DNA of 33,319 bases, taken from assembly GCA_001839685.1 (NCBI GenBank), contig MLAK01001127.1:1-33319 (forward strand), in the 5' to 3' direction. Shown piece by piece: positions 9,263 to 19,637 of this stretch; the stretch's first letter is position 1, and each line of letters opens with the position of its first letter. The notes beneath the pieces are model-generated. The model was not told where the DNA came from, did no database searches, and saw only the letters and a program-made list of their open reading frames with translations. Position numbers and translations under genes: made by a program. The DNA comes from Tritrichomonas foetus. Taxonomy: Eukaryota > Parabasalia > Tritrichomonadida > Tritrichomonadidae.

Positions 9263-10618
9263 TCACTCTTTTTTATCTGCCTCAACTTTTTCTGTTTCAG
9301 CTTCTGGTGTTGTTTCTACTTCAGGTTCAGTTACGTTTTCTGATTGAGTTTCATATGGTTCGCCCTCTTGAGTAGAATCAGCAGCATTTTCAGTTTCAGG
9401 ACTTGCAGTTTCATCATTTAAAATTTCGCTTTCAAGTAGCGGCGTTTCTTCTGGTTGATAAACTGGTGTTGAATCTGGAATTTGATTATTTACATCATCA
9501 ACTACCTTGAGCTCACCAATGTAATCACCAACGCCCTGATACTCACCTTTGTGGATGAGATAAGCAAGTGGTGTTCCAAATCCAACAGCGAATGCTGCAA
9601 CAGCTGTTGCAACAAGAAGAACAATAGCTGCAATTATCCATAACTTCGAAGAGCTTGATTTGACAGCTGTATTCTTGCTATTCAGTTCATTTTTGACAGG
9701 CGATCCATCTTTCTTTGGAGAATGGCTTCTTCTTCGCTTGGGTGATTCGTCATTCGAAATGTCTGAACTATCTTGACTGACTTCTGAACTGCTTGCCCCT
9801 TTTTTTACCTTTTTTCCTTTCTTTCTCTTTCGAGGTGAAGTGATGTTTACATCCCTGTTTTCGATGTTTTCGCCAAAGGTCGCCTCCGATGCGAGGTTTT
9901 CGGCAAGAATTGAAGAAGAATCAATTCGGCTGCTCGCCCTGGAGTAGTAATCATCATCGGTGAAGATTCCATTGAAATGGCGAATATCCCGCTGCCTGTC
10001 AGATTCTAGCTCTTCGGCGAGCGTTTTTTGCTGTCTTTCGGTGAGCAATGGAATTGCCCTTAAAATGAAGAAATTGAAGCGTGGCTGATATTCTTTCCGG
10101 CCCATTAAATATCTGCTGGCGAGCTCTACTCTCTGTTCGTCGATTCGTTCGCTGGTGTCCCAGGTGGCTCGTTGGTAATTTGCGTGTCGAATGATTGAGC
10201 CAAGCATTACCCATTTATAGCGATTTGAATGAAACTTCGATTTCTGTGCCCAAATTCTGAAGAATTTCCGTTTACGGAGATTTAAATATTGATTGCCTAT
10301 ATTTGATTCGTAAAAGAACTGTAAAATTGACTTCATTCGTTGTAATAAAACGTAATTTTTAATTTTTTTGAGCCACTTTTTGCGAAGTTCTGTGGTTTGG
10401 TCGGCTGGAACGGTACTGTTTCGAAGTTGTCTTAGCCTAGTCGTGATAATAGAGAAATCCATATGGCTGATTGAGGTTTGTGTAAATGGCACGTGAAATG
10501 GCTCGAAAAGATTGTTGATGGCGTCAGATTGTAAATAGAAATCATCATCGTCGTCTTCCCAGCGTGCATTTGATTCTGTGGTAAACGTGGAAGATGATAC
10601 TTCGTCGGATGAATTCAT
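9263..10618 (-). CDS. Single-pass membrane protein with basic NLS-like segment
   Basis: This 451-residue protein is not from a family I recognise. Residues 1-30 are acidic and Ser-rich. Residues 60-215 are charged and probably helical, including RKKWLKKIKNYVLLQRMKS and LRKRKFFRIWAQKS, which recall IQ/Sfi1-like calmodulin- or centrin-binding helices but do not prove such binding. Residues 262-303 carry two basic clusters (PRKRKKGKKVKKG and SPKRRRSHSPKK) typical of nuclear localisation signals. One membrane helix spans about 326-347 (LWIIAAIVLLVATAVAAFAV). The last 100 residues are acidic and Glu/Thr-rich. There is no N-terminal signal peptide. A basic N-terminal domain before one membrane helix would fit an inner nuclear membrane or ER protein, which is inference only. 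A TCACA initiator candidate lies 30 nt upstream of the ATG. Confidence 0.8.
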   Translation of the reverse strand: MNSSDEVSSSTFTTESNARWEDDDDDFYLQSDAINNLFEPFHVPFTQTSISHMDFSIITTRLRQLRNSTVPADQTTELRKKWLKKIKNYVLLQRMKSILQFFYESNIGNQYLNLRKRKFFRIWAQKSKFHSNRYKWVMLGSIIRHANYQRATWDTSERIDEQRVELASRYLMGRKEYQPRFNFFILRAIPLLTERQQKTLAEELESDRQRDIRHFNGIFTDDDYYSRASSRIDSSSILAENLASEATFGENIENRDVNITSPRKRKKGKKVKKGASSSEVSQDSSDISNDESPKRRRSHSPKKDGSPVKNELNSKNTAVKSSSSKLWIIAAIVLLVATAVAAFAVGFGTPLAYLIHKGEYQGVGDYIGELKVVDDVNNQIPDSTPVYQPEETPLLESEILNDETASPETENAADSTQEGEPYETQSENVTEPEVETTPEAETEKVEADKKE

Positions 10619-10645
10619 TTGATGGAATCAAATAATTGCATTCAA

Positions 10646-10650
10646 TGTGA
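10646..10650 (-). promoter_or_regulatory. Candidate initiator for the NLS-type membrane protein gene
   Basis: On the minus strand this reads TCACA, matching TCA(+1)Y(T/A). The presumed +1 A is 30 nt before the ATG at 10618. A five-base match is weak evidence alone; position and orientation support it. Confidence 0.35.
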
Positions 10651-10925
10651 ATTGTTATTTCTCTTCAATAATTTGATATGTCATTTTTATTTATATTGAA
10701 AGTGAAAAAATAATCTTGGAAAAAGAAGTAGTTGGTCAACATTTGTCAACAAAATTAACGGATGGATTATATTCAATATTAATTAACCTATTTTTTTATT
10801 ATTTTACCAGTTAACATTGAATTAAATTCTTTTCTTATTTGGTTGTGAAATTGAATAAGAATGGGGCAAAATAACATTGAAAAAGACCATTGGTAAATAA
10901 ATTCACCTTTGTAAACTCGTTATTT

Positions 10926-10930
10926 TCATA
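10926..10930 (+). promoter_or_regulatory. Candidate initiator for the coiled-coil gene
   Basis: TCATA matches the trichomonad initiator consensus, with its A at 10928 lying 19 nt before the ATG at 10947. Confidence 0.4.
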
Positions 10931-10946
10931 AAAATCTTCTTTCTTG

Positions 10947-12437
10947 ATGGCTGAGAGAGAAGGTATTAACACCCCACAAATCAACGATACAAGTCCGACC
11001 AATTCCGAAACTCGTCAAACGCAAGATGAAAATGATGAAAAAGCTGAAAATGGAATAACAATCGTCGAAGATCCTTCATTAATCGAACAAAATTCTAATC
11101 AACCATCAACAGAAACTAATACAAGTTCGAATGACCCAAAAAATGACGAAATTACTTCCAATAATAATTCGATCAATATTTCTCAAGACAACGAAGAAAA
11201 TCAAGGTCAAAGTGAAGAAGGTGAAAATCAAAATTTGATTGGAGGAACGATGCCGCCTACAGAAACTCCAAATCAAGATAAAAATGATAATATTTCAAAT
11301 GATATCGATACTCAAGACAATTTATTTAATAATAATAATAGCAATACGCAGATGTATTCGGGAGATGAAACAAGTCGAAGTAAATCCAGTAAAACGAGTC
11401 ATAAATATTTATCAAGTCGACCAGTCGCTTTCTTCATGCAGCAGGCTGATCCAAAAGAAGTGGAAGCATCACTCGAGTCTCTCATGAAGCACAACACACC
11501 TCCAATCGAACAGCTTCGAGAGCCAGTCATGCAATTGATTAGCCATAAAAAACTCGACGCGTTAATTGAATCGGACTATGATTTAGCGGAAAGATACGAT
11601 AAAGCGGCTGAAATTCTTCAGAAAAACGGCGCAGATGTTCTTTTTGAGCGAGCGGAAAGAATTCGAAAATTAACAATAGACGATAGAGCCGATACAATTG
11701 TTGAACGTTTAGAAAATGTGAAACAAAAATATCAAGATCAAATTAAAAATGCTAAACAAGAAAGACAAAAAGCTTTATGTTATGCTCAAGATCAACACGA
11801 AAAACAGAATCAAGAGTTTCGACAAAAATGGCAAGATCCAGCATTTTTATCGAAATTTAAAAAACCTTCACAAGAACTTTTGCAATTAAGATTCATTGAA
11901 AAAAAGCTCGCACTTTCAAAATATTATGATGAAGCCAAAGAAAAAAAGTTATTGGCTGATAAACAACAAAAAATAGAAGAGAAGAAAATGCAAGAAAATA
12001 TTGAAGAAGAGATGAAAAAAGAATTCTTTAAATTAAAAGAAGAACAATATCAAGAACTAAATAAAATTTCTGTTCATTATGAATCAATGATTACTTCAAT
12101 TGGTCTTCAAAGAGATAAAGAAGTTCAATCAATCGAATACGCACTCAGACAAATGGAAATTAAGAAAAATACTATACCAAACAAAAAATTGCATTCATTG
12201 CCTAAAGATTTATGTCAAATTAATGAATTAGATACAGACACATCTCAAACATGTAAAACATCATCTCGAACTGCAGCAAAAATGTCACTTTTTAAAAATG
12301 AAAAGAAAGGAAAACTAAAGGTGACACCTATTGCAGAATCTGTTCTTTCAAAACTCATTTCAGCTCATCCAATTGTTCGACCAGTCTCTAAATTCAAAAT
12401 CAAATCAAAGCCTCCTTCAAGAATAAGAAGACTCTAA
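10947..12437 (+). CDS. Coiled-coil protein, probably a trichomonad-expanded family
   Basis: This 496-residue protein has a disordered acidic N-terminus (residues 1-150, rich in Asn, Glu, Ser and Thr). A conserved-looking helical module follows at 160-255 (FFMQQADPKEVEASLESL, then DYDLAERYDKAAEIL). A long coiled coil runs from about 245 to 405, rich in Lys/Glu/Gln. The C-terminus is basic and ends SKFKIKSKPPSRIRRL. The segment around residues 293-335 (WQDPAFLSKFKKPS, then LLQLRFIEKKLALSKYYDEA) resembles, from memory, a large family of uncharacterised trichomonad coiled-coil proteins; I cannot verify this here. A cytoskeletal role would be typical for such architecture but is not shown. A TTG lies directly before the ATG; I take the ATG as the start because the initiator lies 19 nt upstream. 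Confidence 0.8.
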   Translation: MAEREGINTPQINDTSPTNSETRQTQDENDEKAENGITIVEDPSLIEQNSNQPSTETNTSSNDPKNDEITSNNNSINISQDNEENQGQSEEGENQNLIGGTMPPTETPNQDKNDNISNDIDTQDNLFNNNNSNTQMYSGDETSRSKSSKTSHKYLSSRPVAFFMQQADPKEVEASLESLMKHNTPPIEQLREPVMQLISHKKLDALIESDYDLAERYDKAAEILQKNGADVLFERAERIRKLTIDDRADTIVERLENVKQKYQDQIKNAKQERQKALCYAQDQHEKQNQEFRQKWQDPAFLSKFKKPSQELLQLRFIEKKLALSKYYDEAKEKKLLADKQQKIEEKKMQENIEEEMKKEFFKLKEEQYQELNKISVHYESMITSIGLQRDKEVQSIEYALRQMEIKKNTIPNKKLHSLPKDLCQINELDTDTSQTCKTSSRTAAKMSLFKNEKKGKLKVTPIAESVLSKLISAHPIVRPVSKFKIKSKPPSRIRRL

Positions 12438-13217
12438 TATAGTATATTATAGTGACACTTTTGTTATATTTTTATGGGGTTGATTTTGATTTATTTCTAA
12501 TTTCTCATTTTGATTATTTATCGCCTATATTGGTTGCCGACATTTGTATGATAAATATTTATTGAATTAATGTGTGATTATCGTAAGTCTTTGTTTTGTA
12601 TATTAAAGTGGAAATACTAATTTTTATTAACTTTTTTTCTTTATTCATTATCTTGGTTTCATTTAAATAAATTCTAATTGCTGGATATCATTTGCGATTT
12701 TGGAAATAAATTATCATCAAGGAGATGTCGAAAGAGATTATTGATTACCAAGATGTTTGAAAATGAAAACACAAGAAACAATGCAAAGTAAGTGAAACAT
12801 AAAAAATAATTATCCAACAATTATCTTACCAGTTATCTTTCTATTATGTTTATTTAAAACCATTTAACTGAAAAGAAAATTAATGAAATTGTCTCACAAT
12901 CAAAATTCATAAATTATTTATAGACCAAATGAGTGAGTACCTTTATACAACTGAAAAGGAAAAAGAAAGAAAAAAAGATTTTTTTTATTGGATTTGAATG
13001 ATCAAAAAATTTTTGTGGAAACTTTTGAAATTTTGTAATGCTGCTATTATACTGAATGATATATCATTATTTACATTTATACCAATATTCATATGAGCTC
13101 AAATGTGAGAGAGATACATTATTTTTCCAAACGAACATGGAAATACCAGAACTGAAAATATTCAATTATTTCTATAAACTTCTTAAAAATTTGAAATGCC
13201 AAAATCTAATAAAAAAG
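12438..13217. other. Intergenic and possible 5' leader of the giant helical protein gene
   Basis: This is AT-rich DNA with no recognisable gene. The downstream frame is open back to an ATG at 13056 and another at 13137. The base composition rises in G+C only after 13218, so the first 54 codons of that longer frame may be leader. TCATA at 13089-13093 is a possible initiator. Confidence 0.5.
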
Positions 13218-16200
13218 ATGAGCGAAAGAACATCATCTGTTTTTGCGAAAACTCTTGATGAGTCGAGCTCTCTTCTCAAAATTGCTATCGACAATATGAT
13301 GAACAGTGTTAATTTTTCCGATGATAAATCATTTTTCGAGTTTATTCGAAAGAACGAATTCGCCGACCCCGCTTTACAAAAAATGATAACGGCATGTGGA
13401 AACATTGCCTCAGCGCGACCACTTGAATCGTTTTCTCTTTTGCTCAGCACTTTCCCCGAAAATTTCGATATTCGTGATACTAAAACGCCGACGAAAATTT
13501 CAACGATTGGATTCGAAAAAATCATCAACATCGACTGGACAAACAAATATAAAAGAGCCGCCATTCGCCATTTGATTAATTACATCATTTCGGCTATCAC
13601 CAAAATTATGTGCCGAACAATAAATATTACTGATTTCATTAATTCAAAACAACATGATAAAATGAAAGAATTACTCACAAAAATTGTGAAATATGTTGCT
13701 CAATTAAAAAATGATGACTACTTTTTAGATTTAATGATTTTCGCAGTTATTGATAACTACAAAGAAGCAATTGCATTTCTATCATTAACTATTAAAGATG
13801 AAACTTATAAACTTGCAAAAAGTCTATTCAATTCTGTTCTTTCATGTTCAAATCAAAAACCGTCGATTCTTTTAACCCTTTTTTCGGAAGCTTCTTTTAA
13901 ATTTGAAAGTGAAGAAAATATTTTGGAATTGGCTGCACCAGTTTGGAACCTTTATTCACGCAATGACTATTCTAGTCAAGCAGCCGCCTGCTTACTGAAT
14001 ATTTTTGGACAAGGTATTCTTGAATTTCCGAATTTTTGTAAATATGAACAACTTATGAAAGTCTATAAAAAAGCCCTTGAATATAATGATGAAAATTCCT
14101 TTGATTTGAAATCTTTATTAACAATAATTTTTTCAACCGATGCTTCATCCAAAATATCTTTAAGTACATTCGTAAACCAACAAATTATGACTAAAGAAAA
14201 CATCGCAAGTGAAAAATACAAACAAATTGTAAAAGGGTTATTAAGATGTTTATATGGTAAAAATTATTTGCCTAAATCTTTAATGAAGTTTAACATTAAC
14301 TGTACTGATACTACAACCAATTCATATAGTCGTGAAAGTAGCCGAAATAGTAAAAATAACAGTTATTCAAGTGGTTCGAGTTTGAAGAATCATTTTGGAT
14401 GGCATAATCCCGATTATTCAACAATTATTCATTGTTTTAATTTTGTAAATGAAAATTTAACTGGGTTTTATAAGAATAATTGTTTTGAAGATTTAGTTAA
14501 TTTTATGCTGCAAGTTGCGTGCAATGATTTATTGTATTTTTCGGAAACATTAATTCATAAAATTGATAATCGTTATAGTGAACTTTTATTATTGGTTTTA
14601 GGAAGAATTTTATCAGCTAATACTGGATTTATTAAACAAGCCAATAATTCAAATAAGACAGCAATCAACAATCTAAAAAACAAAGGCAAAACTTTAATAA
14701 TAAATCTTTTCAATGGGCAAATTCAAAATAATCCTGTAATTTACTTAACTCCTTCTTTATCAGAAGAGTTGAATTCAATTTGTACACCAATGAAACATTC
14801 AATTAGTGATATTCATCGTATTTTAATGAATCCAATAAAGCCTGGAAATGAAACATGGTATAAAGAAAAAACAGTTTCAGTATTAATAAATAGATGGAAG
14901 AAATCAACACCTGTTTTTGAAGAAAATCCAGATTTCCCTAAAGAATTACTTGATTCAAATAAACCATTAAATTCAAAAATTTCGATTAATAATTTCAAAT
15001 TCCCTGAACTTCCATTTCCCTCGAAAATTGATCTAAATACCCAAAAATCCAAAGTTGCAGCTATTAAATTAGCACCATTGGTTTCCATTGATGATAAAGA
15101 CAAAGAAATAATTAAAATAATATGCTCATTAATTCCTAATGATGTTCCTATTATTGGTGCAGCAGCAGTGAGAAGTCTTCAAGCTTTTATACATTTAAAT
15201 TCTACATTAACTCCATTCATTTTAGATGAATTATATTCGCAATTAGTTAATGAAAAAATGACTGAAATTCACTTATTTTTATTAATTTCAGCATTGAGCT
15301 GCATTATTGATACTTTAGGATTTGAAGAGATTGTTTTAGATAAGAAAAATTCTCAGAAAATAATAAAAATTTTATTCCTAGGATTATGTTCACCACATTA
15401 TCAAATTCGAGAGCTTTGTCTAGCAGCCTCTCGAAAAGTCCCACATTCTTTCGTGAAAAATTTCTTTTCCGGTGTCGAAGAAGAAGTGACTAAAAGAGGA
15501 ATGGAACTTGCTTTTAATTTTATTTCACCTAGTGTTAAAAATTTAACATCTTATGATCCAATTAAATTTTCCAGCATTGCAGGTAGCAAACAACATTTTC
15601 TTTATCTTTTCTATTTGATTGCATTTGCAGAATTTTTGGAAAAATCTCAACAAAATTCAAATTCAGTGAAAGAAGATTTCATTGATGATATCAGAAATTC
15701 TTTATTTGATATAATGGCAAATGCAAAAATGATTTTAATGAAAGAACCTTTTTTCGTTGCAAATATTTCTTCAGTTTTATTTACAATTTGGCCCAAAAAT
15801 CAAAAGAATCGCCGTATAGAAAATTTAGTGACACAATTCAAAAAGCAAAATCTTGGAAACACCAAAGTATGGTTATCTGCTTCACTTTCTTCCGTTTCAA
15901 TTGATTTTTCACATAAATTATTTGAAAGTTTACCACCACGTGCTTTTGTGTTTTATCTTTTAAGATGCTCAAAATCTCAAGAGTTTGTAAAAAATCAAGC
16001 TAAAAATGGCTTTTCAGAGACTTTTATTCAATGTTGCAATAAATTCATGAATAAAATTTTTAAATCTAATTGTATTGCAAAAGAACCAACTTTTAAGGTA
16101 GATTCAAGTAAATCTCAAAGATATCGTGTTCAACTGTATATGTTTGGAGAAGCCATGACTGTTTTATTTGATGCAATTTCACAAAGACATAAAGTGAATA

Positions 16201-19200
16201 CAAATGGATTTTTACCAAAAAGTCAAGTTTATGAAAAAATTAAAGATGATTTTATTTCATCTAAAGAAAACTTTACTTTTTGGTTTAATTTATCATCTGA
16301 TGAACTTTTGTATTTTTCTCCACCTTGCCAAAAAGCATTTGCTGAACTTATAAAAATTGTAAAAATCCCAGACAATTACTTCAAAATTTTAAATGATAAT
16401 ATTACAACCATTATTAAGCATACACCTGAAATAGCCGTTACATTGTTTTCTAATGCACCTAATTTGGTCTCAGGGACTTATTTAATGAATGCTCGTAATA
16501 AATTTGCATTTTTTGCTGGAATTGCTGAACAACTTTGTACATGTAATGATTTTTTTGAGCGATGGGAAACTACAGTTGCCAAATCGTACGAATTAAATGA
16601 TATTGTTTCTCAAATTATACTTAAAAATATTGGGAAACTTTTGGCTATTTCTTGTTTTTATTTAATTGGTAAAAATTCCCAACGAAGACAAGTTGCATTT
16701 GATTTCCTTTATGTATCTGCAGTAAGCATTCATTTACTTGTTAATCATAATATCGCAGAAACCATGAAATTATCTGATGACTTACTGAATACACAAAATT
16801 CATTTAAAGCTAATATGGCAAAATATTTTACTACTGGTGTTAATGATGTGATTTTCCTATTATCGAAATACCTTCCATTCATTTCAGAACAATTTGTTAA
16901 CGAATGCTTCGAGATTGAAACAGCAATTGGGGAAAAAAGTAAAAAGAAAAAAAGAAGATCTGCTGCTCGATCTGTCATTACATTAAATCACTCATCAGAA
17001 TCACTTTTCGTGAGAAAAGTATCATTCCAATCAATGTCGACACTTCCAGCTATCAAAATCAAAGAAAATGTAACAATTGATGCTGAGTCTAATGAAATCT
17101 GTAAATACGTTTCTTCATTTATTATTCCATGGACTAAATATATTTTCTATAGTCCCGAAAAAACACATATTTTTGATAAATGTCTTTCTAGTTATCGAAC
17201 TTTTTCGATGTACACATTTATTCAATCCCTTTCAAATTTGAAATGTTTAATTCCGATTTCACCACCATTGACAAGTATTTTACAGCCAACTTTTAAAGCA
17301 GCGGGAGAATTCTTTTTAACAGCTGTTTCTGACATTTTTTTATCTTCTTTATTTAGTGATTCTCAAACAAATTCAAACTCTTATACACAAACCAATTCCA
17401 AATCATCTTTCAATTCTTCATTTTCATCAGCTTCAAATCTCTCATCATTAACTTCTGTTGTTAATTCTGCGCTGTCATCTACTATTACTGGAGTTTCACA
17501 TTCACTAGCTTCCGATTTTGATAATGATTTATTAAAAGATACATCAAATGTTATAATTCAAAGAAAAGAGAAATGCATTGCTATGCTGACTTATGCTTAT
17601 TCAGTCGATTCTACATTTGTAATGAATTATTTTATTCGTTATTTGTCTGTCAAATTTTGGTATTATCATCATATTCAAATCTCGAAGTTGTATCAAGCCT
17701 TTGATTTGAAGCGTTTTCTAAAAGATATTAACGAAGATGAAGATAGTGAAGAAGACTTAGGCTATTCTACAGCAGATTATGTAGATTGTATTAAATTTGT
17801 ATTAAGTTTGTTTGTTTCATTTTATCGAGAAAATCCAAACGGAATTTTACCGTATAAAAATGTCATTTTAGTTTTTTGTGCTTTAGTTTTTAATCAATTT
17901 AGTGAACAATCGCAAGCACTTTTTACACTTTTAACTAAAATTGATCCACCAGGTCCTACAAAAACTATTAACAATTTGAATTATATCGGTCCTTACACTT
18001 ATGAATCTATTATTGAAGTGTTTAGTCAGCTTGATTTCCAAGAAAATATTTTTAAATTCTTAATAGAATGGGGATTAATTTGTGGTGATTCATTTGTTGC
18101 TTCACTTGCATTAAAAATATTATTATCAATGAAATCCACTAGGGAATCGAGCGCTGCATCTTTTAATATTTCATCAGCTATTAATGTACAAAAAGCATTT
18201 TATGCATTGAATTCTGTATACATAATTGTACATTCATTAAAAGACGCTTATGCAAGTCGAAATAATGAAAGACAAACACTAATGAAATTAATTGAAGGAG
18301 AAATTCATGCACCTGATTATTCCAGTACTTTTTCACATATTTACTATCTTTGCAAACTTTGTCAACAAGTCCAAGAACCGACTGATAAATTAATTAATAA
18401 AATTATCTTAACATCTACAACATTACTTCTCCTACCAGACCCAAGTTCCTCAAGAAGTCGCGATGATACAACTTTACATCATTCTTTAATCGTTACAGCT
18501 GCACTTTCTAATATTTATAACTTTAGAACTCATTTGAAAAAATTTAAGCCGCCTGCAGAATTTGAAGGTTATACGAATTTGATTCTCACAACAAAACTCA
18601 CGCCTGAATCCTTAAAAATTGCTGAAAAACTCTTGCTTTATTTGCTTAAGAATAAGTTATCGAATTTGTTGATTAAAAAAGGTTTAGATACTCAAATTCT
18701 AACGTATTATGCAATCGCCCCCTTTGTTTTTGCATCTGAAACTACAAGCAAAACAGAAGAAGAATTGAATAATCCTGGAATTAAACAAGCATTCCAAGCA
18801 ATCGCAACTTCACATAATATAGAATCTCTTAAAAATTTCCATGAAGCTGCTAAAAGAAACATTGTGTTTGAAAGCTTATTGAAATTCTATCAAACTATTT
18901 TGGTAATTGGTACCATTCCTCAAATAAAAGCAGCTGTAACACTTGCTTCACTTTTAGTTAGTGATCAATTGATTGGAGATTTACAAATATTGAGTGATTT
19001 TTCACGAGAAGTAAATAAACACAAAGAATATGAACTTCAAGAATCAGTAAACTTTTTCTTATCATCAATAATGATGAGATTTGCAGGTCAAATCCGCCAT
19101 CCATCGAATAAAGCATCACAACAATTTCCTGAATTGTTTGGTGGACCGAAAATTTCAGAAATTCTTGAATGGAGACCAAAAGAAAATGTTTTTGATATTT

Positions 19201-19637
19201 TCGAGAATGTTTCAACTTATCCTCCACTATTTTTAACTGATTTCTCACTTTATATTTCAAACTTTATGGCTGACTTAAAGAATGTTATGGAACAAATTAA
19301 AGTTCAGCCTTATTCGAAATGGGGTGATGAAATATTTGCTGGTCAGATTCAAGCAAAACCAGTTGAACCTGTTCCAAAATTTGATCCAAAAGAAACTGAA
19401 ACATTCTTCAGAACTCAAGAAGAAATTGACCAAATTCTGAAAAATCTGAAAAAAGTAACTCGAGCTAAAGCTCACAAAAATAATGCTCATGCAAAGATGT
19501 CACCTAATGATGATGCTGAAGATGAAGCTTTGAAATCTTGTACAATTGAATCATCCTTGTTTTGCCCTGATAAAGAATTGATAGATTCCATAGAAATGCA
19601 TCATATTTGTTTCCCATCAATCTTTCCGAATAAATAA
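13218..19637 (+). CDS. Giant alpha-helical repeat protein, possibly Furry/MOR2-PAG1-like
   Basis: From the chosen ATG (MSERTSSVFAKT) this gives 2139 residues; an ATG at 13056 would add 54. The protein is helical throughout, with HEAT/ARM-like amphipathic helices and no signal peptide, membrane segment or catalytic motif. Low-complexity loops interrupt it: Ser/Asn-rich at nt 14313-14380, a Lys/Arg run (KSKKKKRRSAARS) at nt 16936-16974, and Ser/Thr/Asn-rich at nt 17353-17500. Size and architecture suit a Furry/MOR2-PAG1/Tao3 scaffold, which acts with NDR kinases in cell polarity. The segment LSKYLPFISEQFVNECF (nt 16858 on) followed by FIIPWTKYI (nt 17119 on) recalls a Furry motif ending in a PW pair. 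This comparison is from memory and tentative. The last residues are uncertain: bases 19598-19671 differ from the second copy of this region at 20930-21003. The copy here ends in TAAATAAA. Confidence 0.75.
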   Translation: MSERTSSVFAKTLDESSSLLKIAIDNMMNSVNFSDDKSFFEFIRKNEFADPALQKMITACGNIASARPLESFSLLLSTFPENFDIRDTKTPTKISTIGFEKIINIDWTNKYKRAAIRHLINYIISAITKIMCRTINITDFINSKQHDKMKELLTKIVKYVAQLKNDDYFLDLMIFAVIDNYKEAIAFLSLTIKDETYKLAKSLFNSVLSCSNQKPSILLTLFSEASFKFESEENILELAAPVWNLYSRNDYSSQAAACLLNIFGQGILEFPNFCKYEQLMKVYKKALEYNDENSFDLKSLLTIIFSTDASSKISLSTFVNQQIMTKENIASEKYKQIVKGLLRCLYGKNYLPKSLMKFNINCTDTTTNSYSRESSRNSKNNSYSSGSSLKNHFGWHNPDYSTIIHCFNFVNENLTGFYKNNCFEDLVNFMLQVACNDLLYFSETLIHKIDNRYSELLLLVLGRILSANTGFIKQANNSNKTAINNLKNKGKTLIINLFNGQIQNNPVIYLTPSLSEELNSICTPMKHSISDIHRILMNPIKPGNETWYKEKTVSVLINRWKKSTPVFEENPDFPKELLDSNKPLNSKISINNFKFPELPFPSKIDLNTQKSKVAAIKLAPLVSIDDKDKEIIKIICSLIPNDVPIIGAAAVRSLQAFIHLNSTLTPFILDELYSQLVNEKMTEIHLFLLISALSCIIDTLGFEEIVLDKKNSQKIIKILFLGLCSPHYQIRELCLAASRKVPHSFVKNFFSGVEEEVTKRGMELAFNFISPSVKNLTSYDPIKFSSIAGSKQHFLYLFYLIAFAEFLEKSQQNSNSVKEDFIDDIRNSLFDIMANAKMILMKEPFFVANISSVLFTIWPKNQKNRRIENLVTQFKKQNLGNTKVWLSASLSSVSIDFSHKLFESLPPRAFVFYLLRCSKSQEFVKNQAKNGFSETFIQCCNKFMNKIFKSNCIAKEPTFKVDSSKSQRYRVQLYMFGEAMTVLFDAISQRHKVNTNGFLPKSQVYEKIKDDFISSKENFTFWFNLSSDELLYFSPPCQKAFAELIKIVKIPDNYFKILNDNITTIIKHTPEIAVTLFSNAPNLVSGTYLMNARNKFAFFAGIAEQLCTCNDFFERWETTVAKSYELNDIVSQIILKNIGKLLAISCFYLIGKNSQRRQVAFDFLYVSAVSIHLLVNHNIAETMKLSDDLLNTQNSFKANMAKYFTTGVNDVIFLLSKYLPFISEQFVNECFEIETAIGEKSKKKKRRSAARSVITLNHSSESLFVRKVSFQSMSTLPAIKIKENVTIDAESNEICKYVSSFIIPWTKYIFYSPEKTHIFDKCLSSYRTFSMYTFIQSLSNLKCLIPISPPLTSILQPTFKAAGEFFLTAVSDIFLSSLFSDSQTNSNSYTQTNSKSSFNSSFSSASNLSSLTSVVNSALSSTITGVSHSLASDFDNDLLKDTSNVIIQRKEKCIAMLTYAYSVDSTFVMNYFIRYLSVKFWYYHHIQISKLYQAFDLKRFLKDINEDEDSEEDLGYSTADYVDCIKFVLSLFVSFYRENPNGILPYKNVILVFCALVFNQFSEQSQALFTLLTKIDPPGPTKTINNLNYIGPYTYESIIEVFSQLDFQENIFKFLIEWGLICGDSFVASLALKILLSMKSTRESSAASFNISSAINVQKAFYALNSVYIIVHSLKDAYASRNNERQTLMKLIEGEIHAPDYSSTFSHIYYLCKLCQQVQEPTDKLINKIILTSTTLLLLPDPSSSRSRDDTTLHHSLIVTAALSNIYNFRTHLKKFKPPAEFEGYTNLILTTKLTPESLKIAEKLLLYLLKNKLSNLLIKKGLDTQILTYYAIAPFVFASETTSKTEEELNNPGIKQAFQAIATSHNIESLKNFHEAAKRNIVFESLLKFYQTILVIGTIPQIKAAVTLASLLVSDQLIGDLQILSDFSREVNKHKEYELQESVNFFLSSIMMRFAGQIRHPSNKASQQFPELFGGPKISEILEWRPKENVFDIFENVSTYPPLFLTDFSLYISNFMADLKNVMEQIKVQPYSKWGDEIFAGQIQAKPVEPVPKFDPKETETFFRTQEEIDQILKNLKKVTRAKAHKNNAHAKMSPNDDAEDEALKSCTIESSLFCPDKELIDSIEMHHICFPSIFPNK

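Larger units (their letters stand above)
10619..10946. other. Divergent promoter region
   Basis: These 328 bp separate two divergent genes. They hold one candidate initiator for each, TCACA on the minus strand at 10646-10650 and TCATA on the plus strand at 10926-10930. The rest is AT-rich without recognisable features. Confidence 0.55.

Noticed and set aside
13056..13217. 54-codon N-terminal extension of the giant helical protein
   Set aside because: It is AT-rich like the intergenic DNA and G+C rises only from the ATG at 13218. It is kept as an alternative, not excluded.
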